Source of the DNA: Siphonodentalium dalli
Taxonomy: Eukaryota; Mollusca; Scaphopoda; Gadilida; Siphonodentaliidae
DNA: 64,000 nucleotides
NCBI GenBank assembly: GCA_032622095.1
Contig: CP136064.1
Coordinates: 279,807,352-279,871,351, forward strand
Direction of reading: 5' to 3'
A program made the translations under genes and the position numbers. This document shows positions 40,301 through 47,206 of the stretch, piece after piece. How positions within the stretch are numbered: the first letter of the stretch is position 1; each line of letters starts with the position of its first letter. The notes below the pieces were generated by a model that searched no databases, was not told where the DNA came from, and saw only the letters and a program-made list of their open reading frames with translations.

Positions 40301-43300
40301 TTAGCCATGTGATATTCCCATTTATATATTTTAGTCGGGTGATATTGGCTCCACCGCCCTCACCATCATCACTGCAGAACGTTCAGCCGGAGTCTGTCCT
40401 GAGGCCGATAACTGGTCTATATTAGCCATGTGATATTCCAATTTATATATTTTAGTCGGGTGATATTGGCTCCACCACCCTCACCATCATCACTGCAGAA
40501 CGTTCAGCCGGAGTCTGTCCTGAGGCCGATAACTCAGTTGAGATCACACTCTCCACAGAACTCAGATGATATCCTCAGTGACTTCCTCACAAGAATAGCT
40601 AGCAGTGTTAACTTCGGTAAGTTCTACTTCAAATTATACAATTGGTATTTATGTAACATATCAATATGAACCTTAGTGGGCACTCTTGTGTCATTGTCTC
40701 TATGGCAACAAGGAATTTGGTGAATTCAGCCCTGTCAATTAGCATCGGCTATCGACTGAGGCAAGGCAAAAAGAAATGTAGCCATGTCAAATTTCAGAAC
40801 CTGCCGATGTTTTGTGCAAAATTGAAACAAACTGCTGCAGACATTATCTAAGTGTCACACACAGTGGGCTAGCATCACCAAATTCACCCTCTTGGGACCT
40901 CATTCTGCATGGCCTCATCTGCTATGGGAGACATAGCCTCAGATTGAAGTTTCCAAATGGTGAATTTTGTGATGTACACCCATTGGAAACCTTGATTATA
41001 CAATATGTTGTCTGCCAATTTGGGGATAAAGAGAAACTAAAGTAAAAAAGAAATAGAATCTGTGTGAAGAAGTTTCCACAGAAATTTTATATAAAGAAAC
41101 TTTCCAGAGATGAGGCCTAAGGGGAATGAGGTCCCCAGAGGGAGAATTTAGTGATGCTAGTCCACTGTGCGGGGTAGTGTCACTAAATTCACACTCTGGG
41201 GACCTCATTCTGCAAATGACAGGCACACTAAACTCAGGCTTGCTGCACACAGTAAAAATTCATTGTTGAATACCAAAGACTAACTGAGATAACTGAGCAA
41301 TTTTAAGCCAGACCTAACCAAGCCTTGAAATAGTGTGTCTGTCATTTGCAGAATGAGGTCCCCAGAGGGTGAATTTAGTGATGCTACCCCACATAGCGGG
41401 CTAGCATCACCAAATTCACCCTCTGGGGGACCTCATTCTGCTTACACCTCAGCAGAATGAGGTTCCCAGAGGGTGAATTTGGTGATGCTAGCCTGCTATG
41501 CAGGGTAGCATCACTAAATTCACCCTCTGCAGACCTCATTCTGCAAATGACAGGCACCCTATTTCAAGGCTTGGACCTAACCAAAGTCTGCCATAATAGA
41601 CCAAGTTCCAATTGTAAATTGTGGACATATACTAGTATGTGTAGATCATGCATCTATATGTATCCCAGGGTTTTTAGCCGAGGAAATATTTCTGGCCTAG
41701 GCAATTTCTTAGACTAGGCAAATTTTTGCTAACTAAATGCCCTAGTGAATTACTCATCTTCTTTCACCTAAGCAGTCAGTCTTGGTGCACCTGTTCATGC
41801 ATTTATAGTCATTATTCAGTGTTCAGAGTCGAAAATCCAAAGTTATATGTTTTGACAACTGCTGAAGAGCGACAGGCATTACAACCATCTCAGACTGGAT
41901 AGGATGCGCCCGTGTGGAAACACCACCGTCTGTTTATGCACATTCCAGGCAATTTCTCTATCCCTTAATTTCAAATCAACATTTAACAATGGTTTTGGAC
42001 TGCATGTTTAATTGGACCACAAGAGTACCAATATTCCATCAAAATACCATAGTATACACATACCGTACTGACCCGGCTCAAGGCCCATGCCCGTGTTTAA
42101 GCCCACCCATATCTTTTGGTCAAATTCCATGCACAGGGGTATATTCGAGTTTAGGCCCACCCCAAATTTTGTTCAATTTCAGCGGTGGTAAGTAAATATT
42201 TGCTATCAACAAAACAGATTGACGAACTCGAGAAATATAATATTTATATTAAAAACGGAAAATTATACTTCGTAGGCAAGTGAGAATATTCAATAAAATA
42301 AAATAAAGTGAATCTTAAAATCTAATTTGTTTATTCAATTATACTTCCCGGGGAAACCAATCGTTAACAGACATCAAATACAAAAGAACCCAATCGCTAA
42401 CGGCGTATAGATGAGAACGCGGTAAACATGAATCGCTTCAAATAGCCATGCACGTGCACAGCGCACCTGTTAACAATGGTACTGTAAAAACATATTTTTC
42501 GTGTTCAGTGACGTCGGTATGTTCCTACAGGTGGCCAAACACAAAGAACTGGCTTACTGGTTATGTAAACACACAGTGGGTATAATAATGGGCAGAAGGG
42601 GAACTTGTCATTCAAAAACCATGTCTTCCAAACTACGTCAACGTTATACACTCAAAACCAAAATAAAGGTTATCGACATTAACATTTTTAAACTGCATTT
42701 TGTTCACATTTTACAGTATAAACAGTTTAGGATCGATAACTCTAAATATTAAAACACGTGCTTTTTCATATGTTTTAGCAGAAATACATTGTCATGTCTT
42801 TTGTCATTACTGTTAATTAATTACACTCACTGGCTTTTGTTAAACATGCAATTAGTCGCTATTGTAACATCCTCTATGTGGACAACGTGTCACGAATAAA
42901 GCGCCGGGTTTATTATTATCCTAATCGGATTAAGTCTGAACATTGATATAAACTATAGTATAGACTATAGATAAAGGATTTACCGATAACCCACACTGCT
43001 TTAATACAAATAGTGTCATTTATGGGAACAAGACTGGAAGTGTTATTATAATATTTTAATATTCACATTTAATTGAAAAATTACTTTCTCAAAGTAACTT
43101 ATACTTACCTTTACTTAATCTGGAAGCCGGGTATATTTCCCGATACTCGGCGTTAGATCGGCTTTCATATATTTCATCAGTTTTACTGTCCCGATTTCTT
43201 TGGATTTTTGGTTTGCAAAGGGCCATATCCGAGTTTAAGCCCACTTGGGTTTTTGAGCTCAAATAAAACAAAGGCCCCCTGGGCCTAAACTCGGGTCAGT

Positions 43301-45916
43301 ACGGTATAATTTTTATCTTGAATTCAGCTACAGTGTCATTGACACTTTTGTTTCATTATTCACCTTTTAATACAATCTCCACCAGAGCTGTTTATCTTAA
43401 CAATGTTCATCACTGTCACAGCTGGTCACAGCACCTATTTTTTACAAGATTCTTGTAAATTCAGAGAAATTCACATACAACAAGGATTTCGACAGCTACA
43501 ACATGATTGATCACCAGAATATGTTTAACCCGGTCCATAAATTAAAATTTTCCCAAATAATTGCCAGATTTGCGTGCGACTAATTTTCTACCTATAACAT
43601 AGTATTACATCTCATATTACATTGGCATGTGAATGACACATTTCACGGAGACAACTGATCCACTGCATTAACAGTGAATGAAATTGTTTTATACAATTAC
43701 ATGTTTGTATGTTTTGCATTAGGTGATATTATTAGATTACAATAATAGCAGACAGCATTTCAATCTGTGATACGACTGAGGTGAATATTGGTAAGATAGA
43801 CAACTCTGGTAAAGATGTATGGTCGTTTGCTGAACTTATTATATGAACATTTCCTAAGGGAATTACTTATCAATGAGTATTTAGTGATAAAATATAAAAA
43901 ATAAAATTTGCCCAAAAAGAGATGAGAATCTAGTGATTTATTTATAATGTCATTATGATGAACTATTTACAAAGATGTACATAGGTTCCTCTCTTTTATC
44001 TAGTTGCCCATGGAACTGGCCGAGACAGAGACGATCTGGATAGGAAGACCGAGGTATTTCTGGAGCAGAATGTCAAGGACCTCAAACGTGCACAGGTACA
44101 CCTTGTTTTCTTCAAAAAAATAATAAAATTGAATGCATATACATTCAGGCTGTTTGAGATATCTTTGAAAGGAAAACAAATGATAATTGCACCTTGTTTT
44201 AAATGTGAAAAAGTAAGCAGTTGGATTGGTACAAAACCAATTAATATTTTTAAAAATTTAGAAGATATTATATGTATCAAAGATTCTAAACAAGCCTTGA
44301 AATAATTATTTAAAATTTCAAAGTTACAACCTGTCACTGTAACAGGTGTCAAGCATTTGCAGCCTGTCATTACAAATGCACATAGCAAATAGCAAATAAG
44401 TATGTAACTTTTGAAAATAATACCTTGTCATTTGCTTGTTGCAAAATTTATAGATGGTCTATCTCTTCCTATAATATATGTTATTAATTGGTTGTTTCCA
44501 TATTTGCCGAGTTATGAGGCCGAGGTCTGTCGTATTGGCCTGAGGCCACAGACCGAAGGCTAATACGACAGACCGAGGCCTCATAACTCAGTCAATGTGG
44601 AAACAACCAATTAATAAGTATTTTATTAATTAGCAACAATGTAATAATTTTTTTGTTTCACAGGATGAATATATTAACATAGATATATCATTGTGTGTTT
44701 TATTAAATTAACAATTATTCCAGCAATTTTTATTCTTGTGAACTTTGTGAAGAACTTGCAGCGATTTCACAGTACTGTCAGTTTCCACTGCATGGGAATG
44801 ATATTGATACGAATACATGTAGTTCATCCACGTACATGTATATTTACTCTCAAAAACAGTGACTCTCCGTAATTCATCCGAAATCAACTGCAATCTAACT
44901 TCCGTTGACCCAATATTCTTTGCCGATCGAGCTAATTACGTATGACGTCATTTACGTCACCTTGACTTATTGGCCGCGTTTTCTACTTATTAGCCGACTT
45001 TTTGTTACTTATTGGCCGCGTTTTCTACTTATTGGCCAACTTTTTGTTACTTATTGGCCGCGTTTTCTACTTATTGGCCGACTTTTTGTTACTTATGACG
45101 CGGGCAGCGTTCTACTTATTGCGGCCGATAACCTATAGCTAATTAATAATGAGTTGTATATAGTTTTCTGTGTATAAAATAATAAATATGAATCAGAGAC
45201 CCCTGTCTGGAAACGCTTCTTTCAATTTATTAATATTCAAATTTTCTGGTATAATACATACAATCAGTGGGATATTTTTAGAACAGATCAGCGATGAAAC
45301 TTCATGGCGATCTCATATAGAGATAGAGTTCTCCCGCTTGCTATGATCCCAACGTTTCCGCAAGGCTAAATAAAATTTTAAATATGTTATAGAAAAGTTA
45401 TCTAAGAATCATGGATGAACCTTTAATTAAAATGTTGTATGTGGAAGTTCTAGTTTGGTAAATACTGTGGCAGCATACGTCATTTTCTAGCTTTTATTAG
45501 ACATTATTATAGAGTAAATACCTTCGTCATTTTAGGTTGAGGTATTTGGCCACACACTGAAGCCTGGAGAATTTGAGAAGTTTTCTCCTAACAAGCAGAC
45601 AGAGGCGAGTGAAAAAATGATGGCTCTCATTCAGAAATGGAGGGAGGATCGGAGAGCTAAAGAGTTAGGTCTCACATACCCCAAGGATAGACCAGCACCA
45701 TCGCAAGCAAGGTTTGGAACCCCTGACTACAATCTAAATAACAAGACATCTCCGAAACGACCAATCCCAAAGCCAAGAGACCCAAGTCCGCCACCCAGAA
45801 AACCAAGTCCAAAACAAGAAGAACCGCAGCCGAAACCGAGAAAGAAACCACCACAACCATCCGCCGGGGATGTTTTACTTGATTTGTTGCGTGTAGACAA
45901 AAAGAAGAAAAATTAA
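16338..45916 (+). CDS. Atypical TBC-domain (RabGAP-fold) protein with coiled coil and Pro/Lys-rich tail; 19 exons, about 796 aa
   Basis: Exons: 16338-16478 (tentative first, ATG just after an in-frame stop), 16685-16823, 18290-18550, 20769-20903, 21617-21746, 23473-23572, 25006-25114, 26600-26692, 27222-27367, 29877-29945, 31435-31477, 32121-32226, 32884-32946, 34746-34836, 36269-36355, 38157-38200, 40456-40616, 44004-44095, 45536-45916. Each has AG/GT borders, and phases agree at all 18 joins with no stop. Residues ~150-410 follow a TBC pattern: WPEMKSKLHICFNQPLP and LRQLAWKLYL (motif R-x3-W), a helix-rich middle, then LRMDTLLYVWDQYFIGLD (the 'lR.wD..f' motif). The positions of the usual IxxDxxR and YxQ fingers read ISQKCEQ and LTDIDHML, so GAP catalysis is unlikely. 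Residues ~475-570 are a charged coiled coil. APPPSPSS, then a basic Pro-rich tail (PKPRDPSPPPRKPSPK) and LLDLLRV close the protein. Exon 11 is the least certain internal exon. I do not recognise an orthologue by name. A true 5' exon upstream is possible. Confidence 0.8.
17983..18130. repeat. Diverged copy of the 158-bp TA-flanked MITE
   Basis: Reverse-complement relative of the element at 38714-38871, sharing GTTGTGTGAACATG, GAACTGTAGGTTCGAGTTC (read on the minus strand) and GGTTAAC words. Its outer ends are eroded. It lies in the intron between exons 2 and 3 of the TBC-like gene. Confidence 0.6.
18551..19245 (+). repeat. Tandem duplications of the end of exon 3, with a 24-bp coding-derived minisatellite
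   Basis: Immediately after the exon 3 donor (18551), the exon end (TGCTTCAACCAGCCATTACC, GGCAGCTC, ACAAATACAAAAGGTGAGG) is repeated. Four further copies retain a donor-like AAGGTGA(G/C) at 18658, 18743, 18818 and 19239. Inside the fourth, a unit CAGCCATTACCCCTGTCACTCAG (24 bp) is amplified about 15 times (18845-19205), encoding PLPLSLRQ in the exon's own frame. Variant units read AAGCACCCATTATCC. Reading on from the real donor meets a stop at 18745, so simple retention would truncate the protein. Confidence 0.88.
19967..20367. mobile_element. piggyBac-type MITE, double-hairpin family A
   Basis: Ends TTAACCCTTTACCCAACA and its near reverse complement (GTTGGGTAGAGGGTTAA). TTAA is the piggyBac target and CCCTTT a typical piggyBac terminus. 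Inside lie two palindromes of about 70 bp (around 19993 and 20143) built from GCCAATGCATTCTCTTATAT and GCGAGTCGACC, separated by a T-rich spacer. Orientation is opposite to the copies at 29207, 55654 and 57413. Intronic. Confidence 0.88.
21378..21553. mobile_element. Degenerate piggyBac-type MITE, family B
   Basis: Contains CCTTCCATGAGTGGAGCTTC, TGAAATTTTGCGAAAAACC, one eroded ATGCATTCTCTTATATGTGCGAG hairpin arm and, at the right, GCTGCACCAGCTCAGCTCC followed by GTCACGATAGGG. These are the interior words of family B (compare 45913-46183). The TTAA ends are lost. The right edge is about 60 bp upstream of exon 5 of the TBC-like gene. Confidence 0.6.
21855..22770. repeat. Dispersed element expanded by a 35-bp tandem array (about 18 units)
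   Basis: Units of ACAACATCACCCTTCTATGA plus TCCAATAAGTATTAT run from 21951 to 22592, with variants such as CGTCACCCTTATATGA. The flanks (GAGAAGTGGACTGTTATCAG on the left; GAGAGAGAAGTCACTTCTCC and ATGTCTCCAAATCACCCTCT on the right) also occur at 37580-37870. There the same position holds only one unit. The array is thus an expansion inside one copy of an older repeat. Intronic, between exons 5 and 6. Confidence 0.9.
22770..22865. repeat. Short tandem repeat of TGTGACCCACATTATGTGAG
   Basis: Three full and one partial copy of a unit built on TGTGACCCACATTATGTGAG followed by TTTTG, immediately right of the 35-bp array element. Confidence 0.8.
23060..23195. repeat. Microsatellite of mixed (CA/TA)n
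   Basis: About 135 bp of alternating purine-pyrimidine ATATACATACACAC-type repeats. No gene. Confidence 0.9.
23661..23891. mobile_element. piggyBac-type MITE, family B (left end eroded)
   Basis: Right end GTCATGAAAGGGTTAA at 23876-23891 is intact. The left end reads ACCGCTTTCATTACCAGAGC instead of TTAACCCTTTCATGACTGGAGC. Two eroded hairpins with ATTCTCTTATAAATATGGG and CAGTGCATTCTCTTATAAAT lie inside. Confidence 0.65.
23903..24596. mobile_element. MITE family E (ATGGTCTATCTCTTCC ends), carrying a nested mariner-type MITE
   Basis: Inverted arms of more than 100 bp: AGATGGTCTATCTCTTCCT, TTTATATAGTTTTCTGG, TATAAAATAATAAACATGA and a TTAATATTGATTTTA core on the left, mirrored to AGGAAGAGATAGACCAT on the right. 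Other copies lie near 26036, 32416, 35930, 44453 and 60160. The left arm is interrupted at 24034-24336 by another MITE. Intronic. Confidence 0.75.
24034..24336. mobile_element. Mariner-type palindromic MITE (family C), internally duplicated
   Basis: Ends CAGTAATGCCCTAAATAATC and reverse complement, flanked by TA on both sides. The interior is one long palindrome (CACAGCAGAATTATGGGTAA, TTTCAGGATTTAGTC, CGGAAATATGGCTTG, CATTCATCGGAAAGCTCTCA). In this copy the central part is duplicated, giving two hairpin cores. Inserted in a family E MITE. TA plus CAGT ends suggest Tc1/mariner or pogo mobilisation. Confidence 0.85.
25315..25535. mobile_element. TTAA-flanked MITE, family with TTAACYCTTTCTATACYAAA ends
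   Basis: Left TTAACTCTTTCTATACCAAA and right CATTTAGTATTGAAAGGGTTAA are inverted. The interior carries CATTGATGAGTAGTTATCC and GACTCCTTCTGCACTTTCG. A second copy in opposite orientation lies at 25606-25852. Half copies with CAATGAGTATTTA words sit near 20914 and 43830. Confidence 0.6.
25606..25852. mobile_element. Second, inverted copy of the TTAACYCTTTCTATAC MITE
   Basis: Starts TTAAACCTTTCTATATTAAA and ends TTATAGAAAGGGTCAA. The interior mirrors that of 25315-25535 (GGAACGGTCTAT, GGGAAGGAGTCGTATC, CGTCAATGAGTAT). The final TTAA has drifted to TCAA. Confidence 0.55.
26036..26535. mobile_element. MITE family E
   Basis: Left end AAAGATGGTCTATCTCTTCC and right end GGAAGTGATAGACCATC are inverted. 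The centre has the fold-back pair ATGCTCTGAACGTTTCCGTG / AGAAACATTTGGAGCATAGC. Intronic, ending about 65 bp upstream of exon 8. Confidence 0.65.
27450..27880. mobile_element. Palindromic MITE family D
   Basis: Two hairpins (27471-27562 and 27778-27845) made of GCAGAATGAGGTCCCCAGAG, GGTGAATTTAGTGATGCTAG and their reverse complements, joined by a spacer with GAAGTTCCCAAATGGTGAAT and a TTTCTATAGAAA word. The outer inverted words are TCTGTCATTTGCAGAATGAG and CTCATTCTGCAAATGACAGG. The family recurs at 31740, 34945, 35263, 40858, 41325, 62465 and 63490. Superfamily unknown. Intronic. Confidence 0.75.
28290..28482. repeat. Palindrome of about 190 bp
   Basis: AAAGTCATTATACAATGTTG, GTACAGTATGTGTTTTCTTG and CCAGGTTTTGATG are mirrored by their diverged reverse complements to 28482 around a centre near 28385. 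Likely a fold-back MITE. Intronic. Confidence 0.75.
29207..29598. mobile_element. piggyBac-type MITE, family A
   Basis: TTAACCCTTTACCCAACAAA at the left and TCTGTTGGGTAAAGGGTTAA at the right. A unique left segment (CCGGCCAAATAAAGC, ATCTTCGGTCTGTCTC, GGATATCATTGGAACCGGCT) is followed by hairpin 1 (29360-29428), a T-rich spacer and hairpin 2 (29500-29570). The hairpins are nearly perfect and nearly identical. Intronic, between exons 9 and 10. Confidence 0.92.
30000..31430. other. Intron 10 with short direct repeats before exon 11
   Basis: 30000-30240 is a relative of the element at 62688-63450 (AGCTCAACTTGACAAAG, ATTTTGAGCTATTGCCATGG, TTTCCTTTAGCACACCC, AACATGGCCATTAGCAGCCA). A unit of about 50 bp containing ACCATTATTACAGAGATCTC and TTACTATTTATAGG occurs near 30405, 31340 and 31391. 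The last abuts exon 11, so its acceptor region is made of this repeat. The open frame at 30831-31097 has no recognisable domain. Confidence 0.5.
31740..31990. repeat. Fragments of MITE family D and of the piggyBac-type hairpin
   Basis: A family D half (GAATTTGGTGATGCTAGCCC to CTCATTCTGCAAATGACA, 31746-31822) is followed directly by one piggyBac-type hairpin (31858-31928) and its T-rich spacer, without TTAA ends. This looks like a truncated MITE composite. Confidence 0.65.
32416..32833. mobile_element. MITE family E
   Basis: Inverted arms AATCTCTTCCTAAATACG, TTTATATAGTTTTCAGG and TATAAAATGATATATATGAG at the left, and AAACTATATGAAACATG, TTATAGGAAGAGATAGACCA at the right. Ends about 50 bp before exon 13. 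Confidence 0.7.
33390..34592 (+). repeat. SINE- or LINE-tail-like repeats with (CAGA)n tails and a 122-bp tandem
   Basis: Three heads of the form CTAGCAGGTGGACCCGAC or CTAGCCGATGAGCCCGAC followed by a GTCCGGGCT word start near 33393, 33477 and 34092. Two tails rich in ACAGACAGACAGACAGACA lie at 34046-34062 and 34540-34566, each followed by an AAAATATAT(A/G)A segment. Between 34125 and 34495 a 122-bp unit (TTTCAAGTCGATAGCTC, GTCTGCGCATGCGCGAAGC, GGCAAGATACATTCACATAC) is repeated three times. The tail type is seen in RTE-like LINEs and derived SINEs, but no protein is encoded. Confidence 0.6.
34945..35385. mobile_element. MITE family D
   Basis: Two hairpins (34968-35060 and 35263-35352) with GCAGAATGAGGTCCCCA / TGGGGACCTCATTCTGC arms, a spacer with AAGTTTCTATATCCCC-type words, and outer CTGACATTTTGCAGAATGAG / CTCATTCTGCAAATGTCAG. 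Intronic, between exons 14 and 15. Confidence 0.7.
35392..35581. mobile_element. Mariner-type palindromic MITE (family C)
   Basis: CAGTAATGCCCTAAATAATC to its reverse complement, flanked by TA (35390-35391 and 35582-35583). Nearly perfect palindrome, shorter centre than the 24034 copy. Confidence 0.88.
36925..37576. mobile_element. Mariner-type MITE (family C) split by an insertion
   Basis: CAGTAATGCTCTAAGTAATC starts at 36925 after TA. The mirrored end ATTACTTAGAGCATACTG closes at 37576 before TA. The palindrome is broken after CGGAAATATGGCTTG by the 507-bp insert described next, and resumes as CTTGTTGCCATTCATCGG. Part of the right half is also deleted. Confidence 0.82.
37007..37513 (-). 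mobile_element. Probable solo LTR inserted in a family C MITE
   Basis: A 507-bp insert flanked by CTTG on both sides (37003-37006 and 37514-37517), a 4-bp target duplication. Read on the minus strand it begins near GTGGAATGTCGGGGTTAAT, has an AATAAAG polyadenylation-like signal (complement at 37081-37087) and ends GGACCTGTTACCCAACGTGG ... ATTATAGGACA, a layout typical of Gypsy-type LTRs. No second LTR or internal region is present. The exact 5' end of the LTR is uncertain by about 15 bp. Confidence 0.55.
37580..37875. repeat. Unexpanded copy of the element at 21855-22770
   Basis: Contains GAGAAGTGGACTGTTATCAG, one unit CAACATCACCATTCCATGAT, GAGAGAGAAGTCACTTCTCC and AGATGTCTCCCAAGTAACCC in the same order as the 21.9-kb copy, with no tandem array. 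Confidence 0.8.
38256..38696. mobile_element. piggyBac-type MITE, family B
   Basis: TTAACCCTTTCATGATGGGA at the left and GTCATGAAAGGGTTAA at the right. Two partly deleted hairpins (38303-38358, 38605-38670) share the ATGCATTCTCTTATATATGC module with family A. The spacer is expanded with repeats of TTTTATCATTTTTTCTTACA. Intronic, 55 bp after exon 16. Confidence 0.85.
38714..38871. mobile_element. TA-flanked MITE of 158 bp
   Basis: Inverted ends GAACAACACAGTTGTGTGAA / TTCACACAACTGTGTTGTTC, flanked by TA on both sides (38712-38713 and 38872-38873). The interior contains GGTTAAC and ATAGGTTCGAGTTTT. The latter resembles a Pol III B box but may be chance. A diverged relative lies at 17983-18130. 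Confidence 0.75.
39098..39256. repeat. Palindrome of about 160 bp
   Basis: AATAAATAGAGGATCTACAA, CTCGTCCCC and GTAAATTAGGTCTGGACC on the left are mirrored on the right to TACAACTCGTCCCT-type reverse complements around 39175. Fold-back MITE or remnant. Intronic. Confidence 0.75.
40051..40534 (+). repeat. Four tandem 121-bp copies of intron end, splice acceptor and exon 17 start
   Basis: Units begin at 40051, 40172, 40293 and 40414, each with GGTCTATATTAGCCATTTGA, a TTTATATATTTCAG or TTTTAG acceptor and the coding start TCGGGTGATATTGGCTCC through AGGCCGATAACT. Only the fourth unit runs on into the rest of exon 17 (to 40616) and its GGTAAG donor. An acceptor in units 1-3 read onward gives ACT GGT CTA TAT TAG, an in-frame stop. 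The functional acceptor is therefore inferred to be the fourth. Confidence 0.92.
40858..41570. mobile_element. Two adjacent MITEs of family D
   Basis: First copy about 40858-41250 (partial first hairpin with GGCTAGCATCACCAAATTCA, then 41119-41212). Second copy about 41325-41570, with two hairpins back to back (41350-41450 and 41451-41548) bounded by AGCCTTGAAATAGTGTGTC and its reverse complement TATTTCAAGGCTTG. Intronic, between exons 17 and 18. Confidence 0.72.
42063..43304. mobile_element. TA-flanked element with CCGTACTGACCCG ends (pogo/Tc1-like)
   Basis: CCGTACTGACCCGGCTCA at the left and TCGGGTCAGTACGG at the right, flanked by TA (42061-42062, 43305-43306). Subterminal words GTTTAAGCCCACCCA and GAGTTTAGGCCCACC on the left are mirrored on the right. 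Total 1242 bp. It contains a fragment resembling a pogo-type DNA-binding start (42621-42752). Confidence 0.72.
42621..42752 (+). pseudogene. Possible N-terminal HTH fragment of a pogo/Tigger-like transposase
   Basis: From ATG the frame reads MSSKLRQRYTLKTKIKVIDI, resembling the first helix region of CENP-B/pogo-type HTH domains, where a YTxxFKLxVI pattern is usual. Similarity is lost after that, either through decay or because a donor-like AAAGGTTATC follows. There is no DDE catalytic region. Confidence 0.35.
44453..45395. mobile_element. MITE family E interrupted by a fold-back segment and a 42-bp tandem
   Basis: Left end AGATGGTCTATCTCTTCCTA at 44453. The arm resumes at about 45155 (GTATATAGTTTTCTGTG, TATAAAATAATAAATATGAA). 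The insert begins with a palindrome (44484-44620: TTGGTTGTTTCCATATTTGC, GAGGCCGAGGTCTGTCGTAT and mirror) and contains the 42-bp array at 44964-45128. The right terminus of family E is eroded. Intronic, between exons 18 and 19. Confidence 0.55.
44964..45128. repeat. 42-bp tandem repeat
   Basis: Three units and a degenerate fourth of ACTTATTGGCCGCGTTTTCT plus ACTTATTGGCCGACTTTTTGTT. Each unit is itself two related 21-bp halves. Confidence 0.85.
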
Positions 45917-46183
45917 CCCTTTGATGACTGGAGCTTCCTGGATTTTTGCGAAAACCCTGTGCCAATGCATTCTGTTATATATGCGAGTCGCCCATAGGTC
46001 ACTTCACATATATTAGAATTAGAGAATGCATTGGCCTAACAATATTTTCCTTGATCTTGTAAGCCAGTGCATTCTCTTATATATATGCGAGGCTCTCTAT
46101 GGGAGACTTGCATATATAAGAGAATGCACTGGCACAGGGTCTTTAATGTTGCACCAGCGCAGCTCCCGTCATCAAAGGGTTAA
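45913..46183. mobile_element. piggyBac-type MITE (family B) at the stop codon of the TBC-like gene
   Basis: TTAACCCTTTGATGACTGGA at the left and CCCGTCATCAAAGGGTTAA at the right, with two hairpins (45958-46037, 46060-46136). The left TTAA (45913-45916) includes the host stop codon TAA (45914-45916), so the element follows the coding region with no gap and must be in the 3' UTR unless transcription ends before it. Confidence 0.9.
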
Positions 46184-46218
46184 TATTATGGATGAGGCAG
46201 TTCTACATCAAATAGTAA

Positions 46219-46405
46219 TATCTCCGTCAAAGGTATCTTGCCCACTGAACTATATGGTATATTATCCCAAGTAGGAGGGGTTAACTCTCCGAGTTGAAAC
46301 AACGGTACAAAATTCTATGGTACATATCCTCTGTCATGTTCATGACACGTGTAATCACGTGATTTCTGACACGTAGTGAAGTATTCGCAATATTTTTATC
46401 CCTCC
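46219..46405 (+). repeat. Left inverted terminal repeat of the DIRS-like element
   Basis: Starts TATCTCCGTCAAAGGTATCT and pairs with the right ITR over about 185 bp with few mismatches. Its first 41 bases are repeated inverted in the internal complementary region (50783-50823). Confidence 0.82.
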
Positions 46406-47206
46406 TCAAACTGGACGGACGCAAAAAGAATCTCTCCTACGAAGCTAAGTTGCAGTTTGTATAGCAAAAACAGTTTTGTTTTTGTTTTATACAAACAACA
46501 TTATTTCTTTGCTTATAGTTGAAAATTATGTACAATTCACATAAAGATTACGCGGTTTGTTCCGAATATAATATCGGAATCGGATGACTCGTTTCATTTT
46601 AACGGACTTTGTCTTCCATAATTTTAATCGGTCAATGATTTAATATCCGTGTTTATGCCGACAATATCAGAGTTTCTGGCCTATTAACGGCAGAACATTC
46701 GAGGCACCATTGGATATGACTAAAGACGCTGATCATTTTCTGTATAACAAATCTATGGCATACAGGTGACGTATTATTTAAGTTACCACGTGCGTTGACG
46801 GTGGTTAAAGGTATCACGAAATTAGGTGACTTACTTTCGAGTTCATTTTTTCGTTTTACGGCTTTATTTAGACGTTGACAATCATCATCTGGTGTACAAC
46901 TGAAGACAAAAGCACTGTTTTAACGCTTGTGAAATAGGCTGATAGGATTGTAAAATCCTGAATGTCAATTTGAACCTTTTTAACCCTGGATGATTAACAA
47001 TGGAGCCGTTACTGCCTTGGTTGACACAGGCATGGTAACATAACACAACAGGTGTATTTGTGATTGTTCGTAATCACATTAATTACTTTCACAGGACTGC
47101 TAATCGAGGTAAGAACAGGTTCATGAATCGCCTTCCCCGTAGCTCCCCTTGACGTCGCTTCCCTCGTTTGGAGGTCCCAAGAATAGAGAACGAAAGTCGA
47201 TATATA

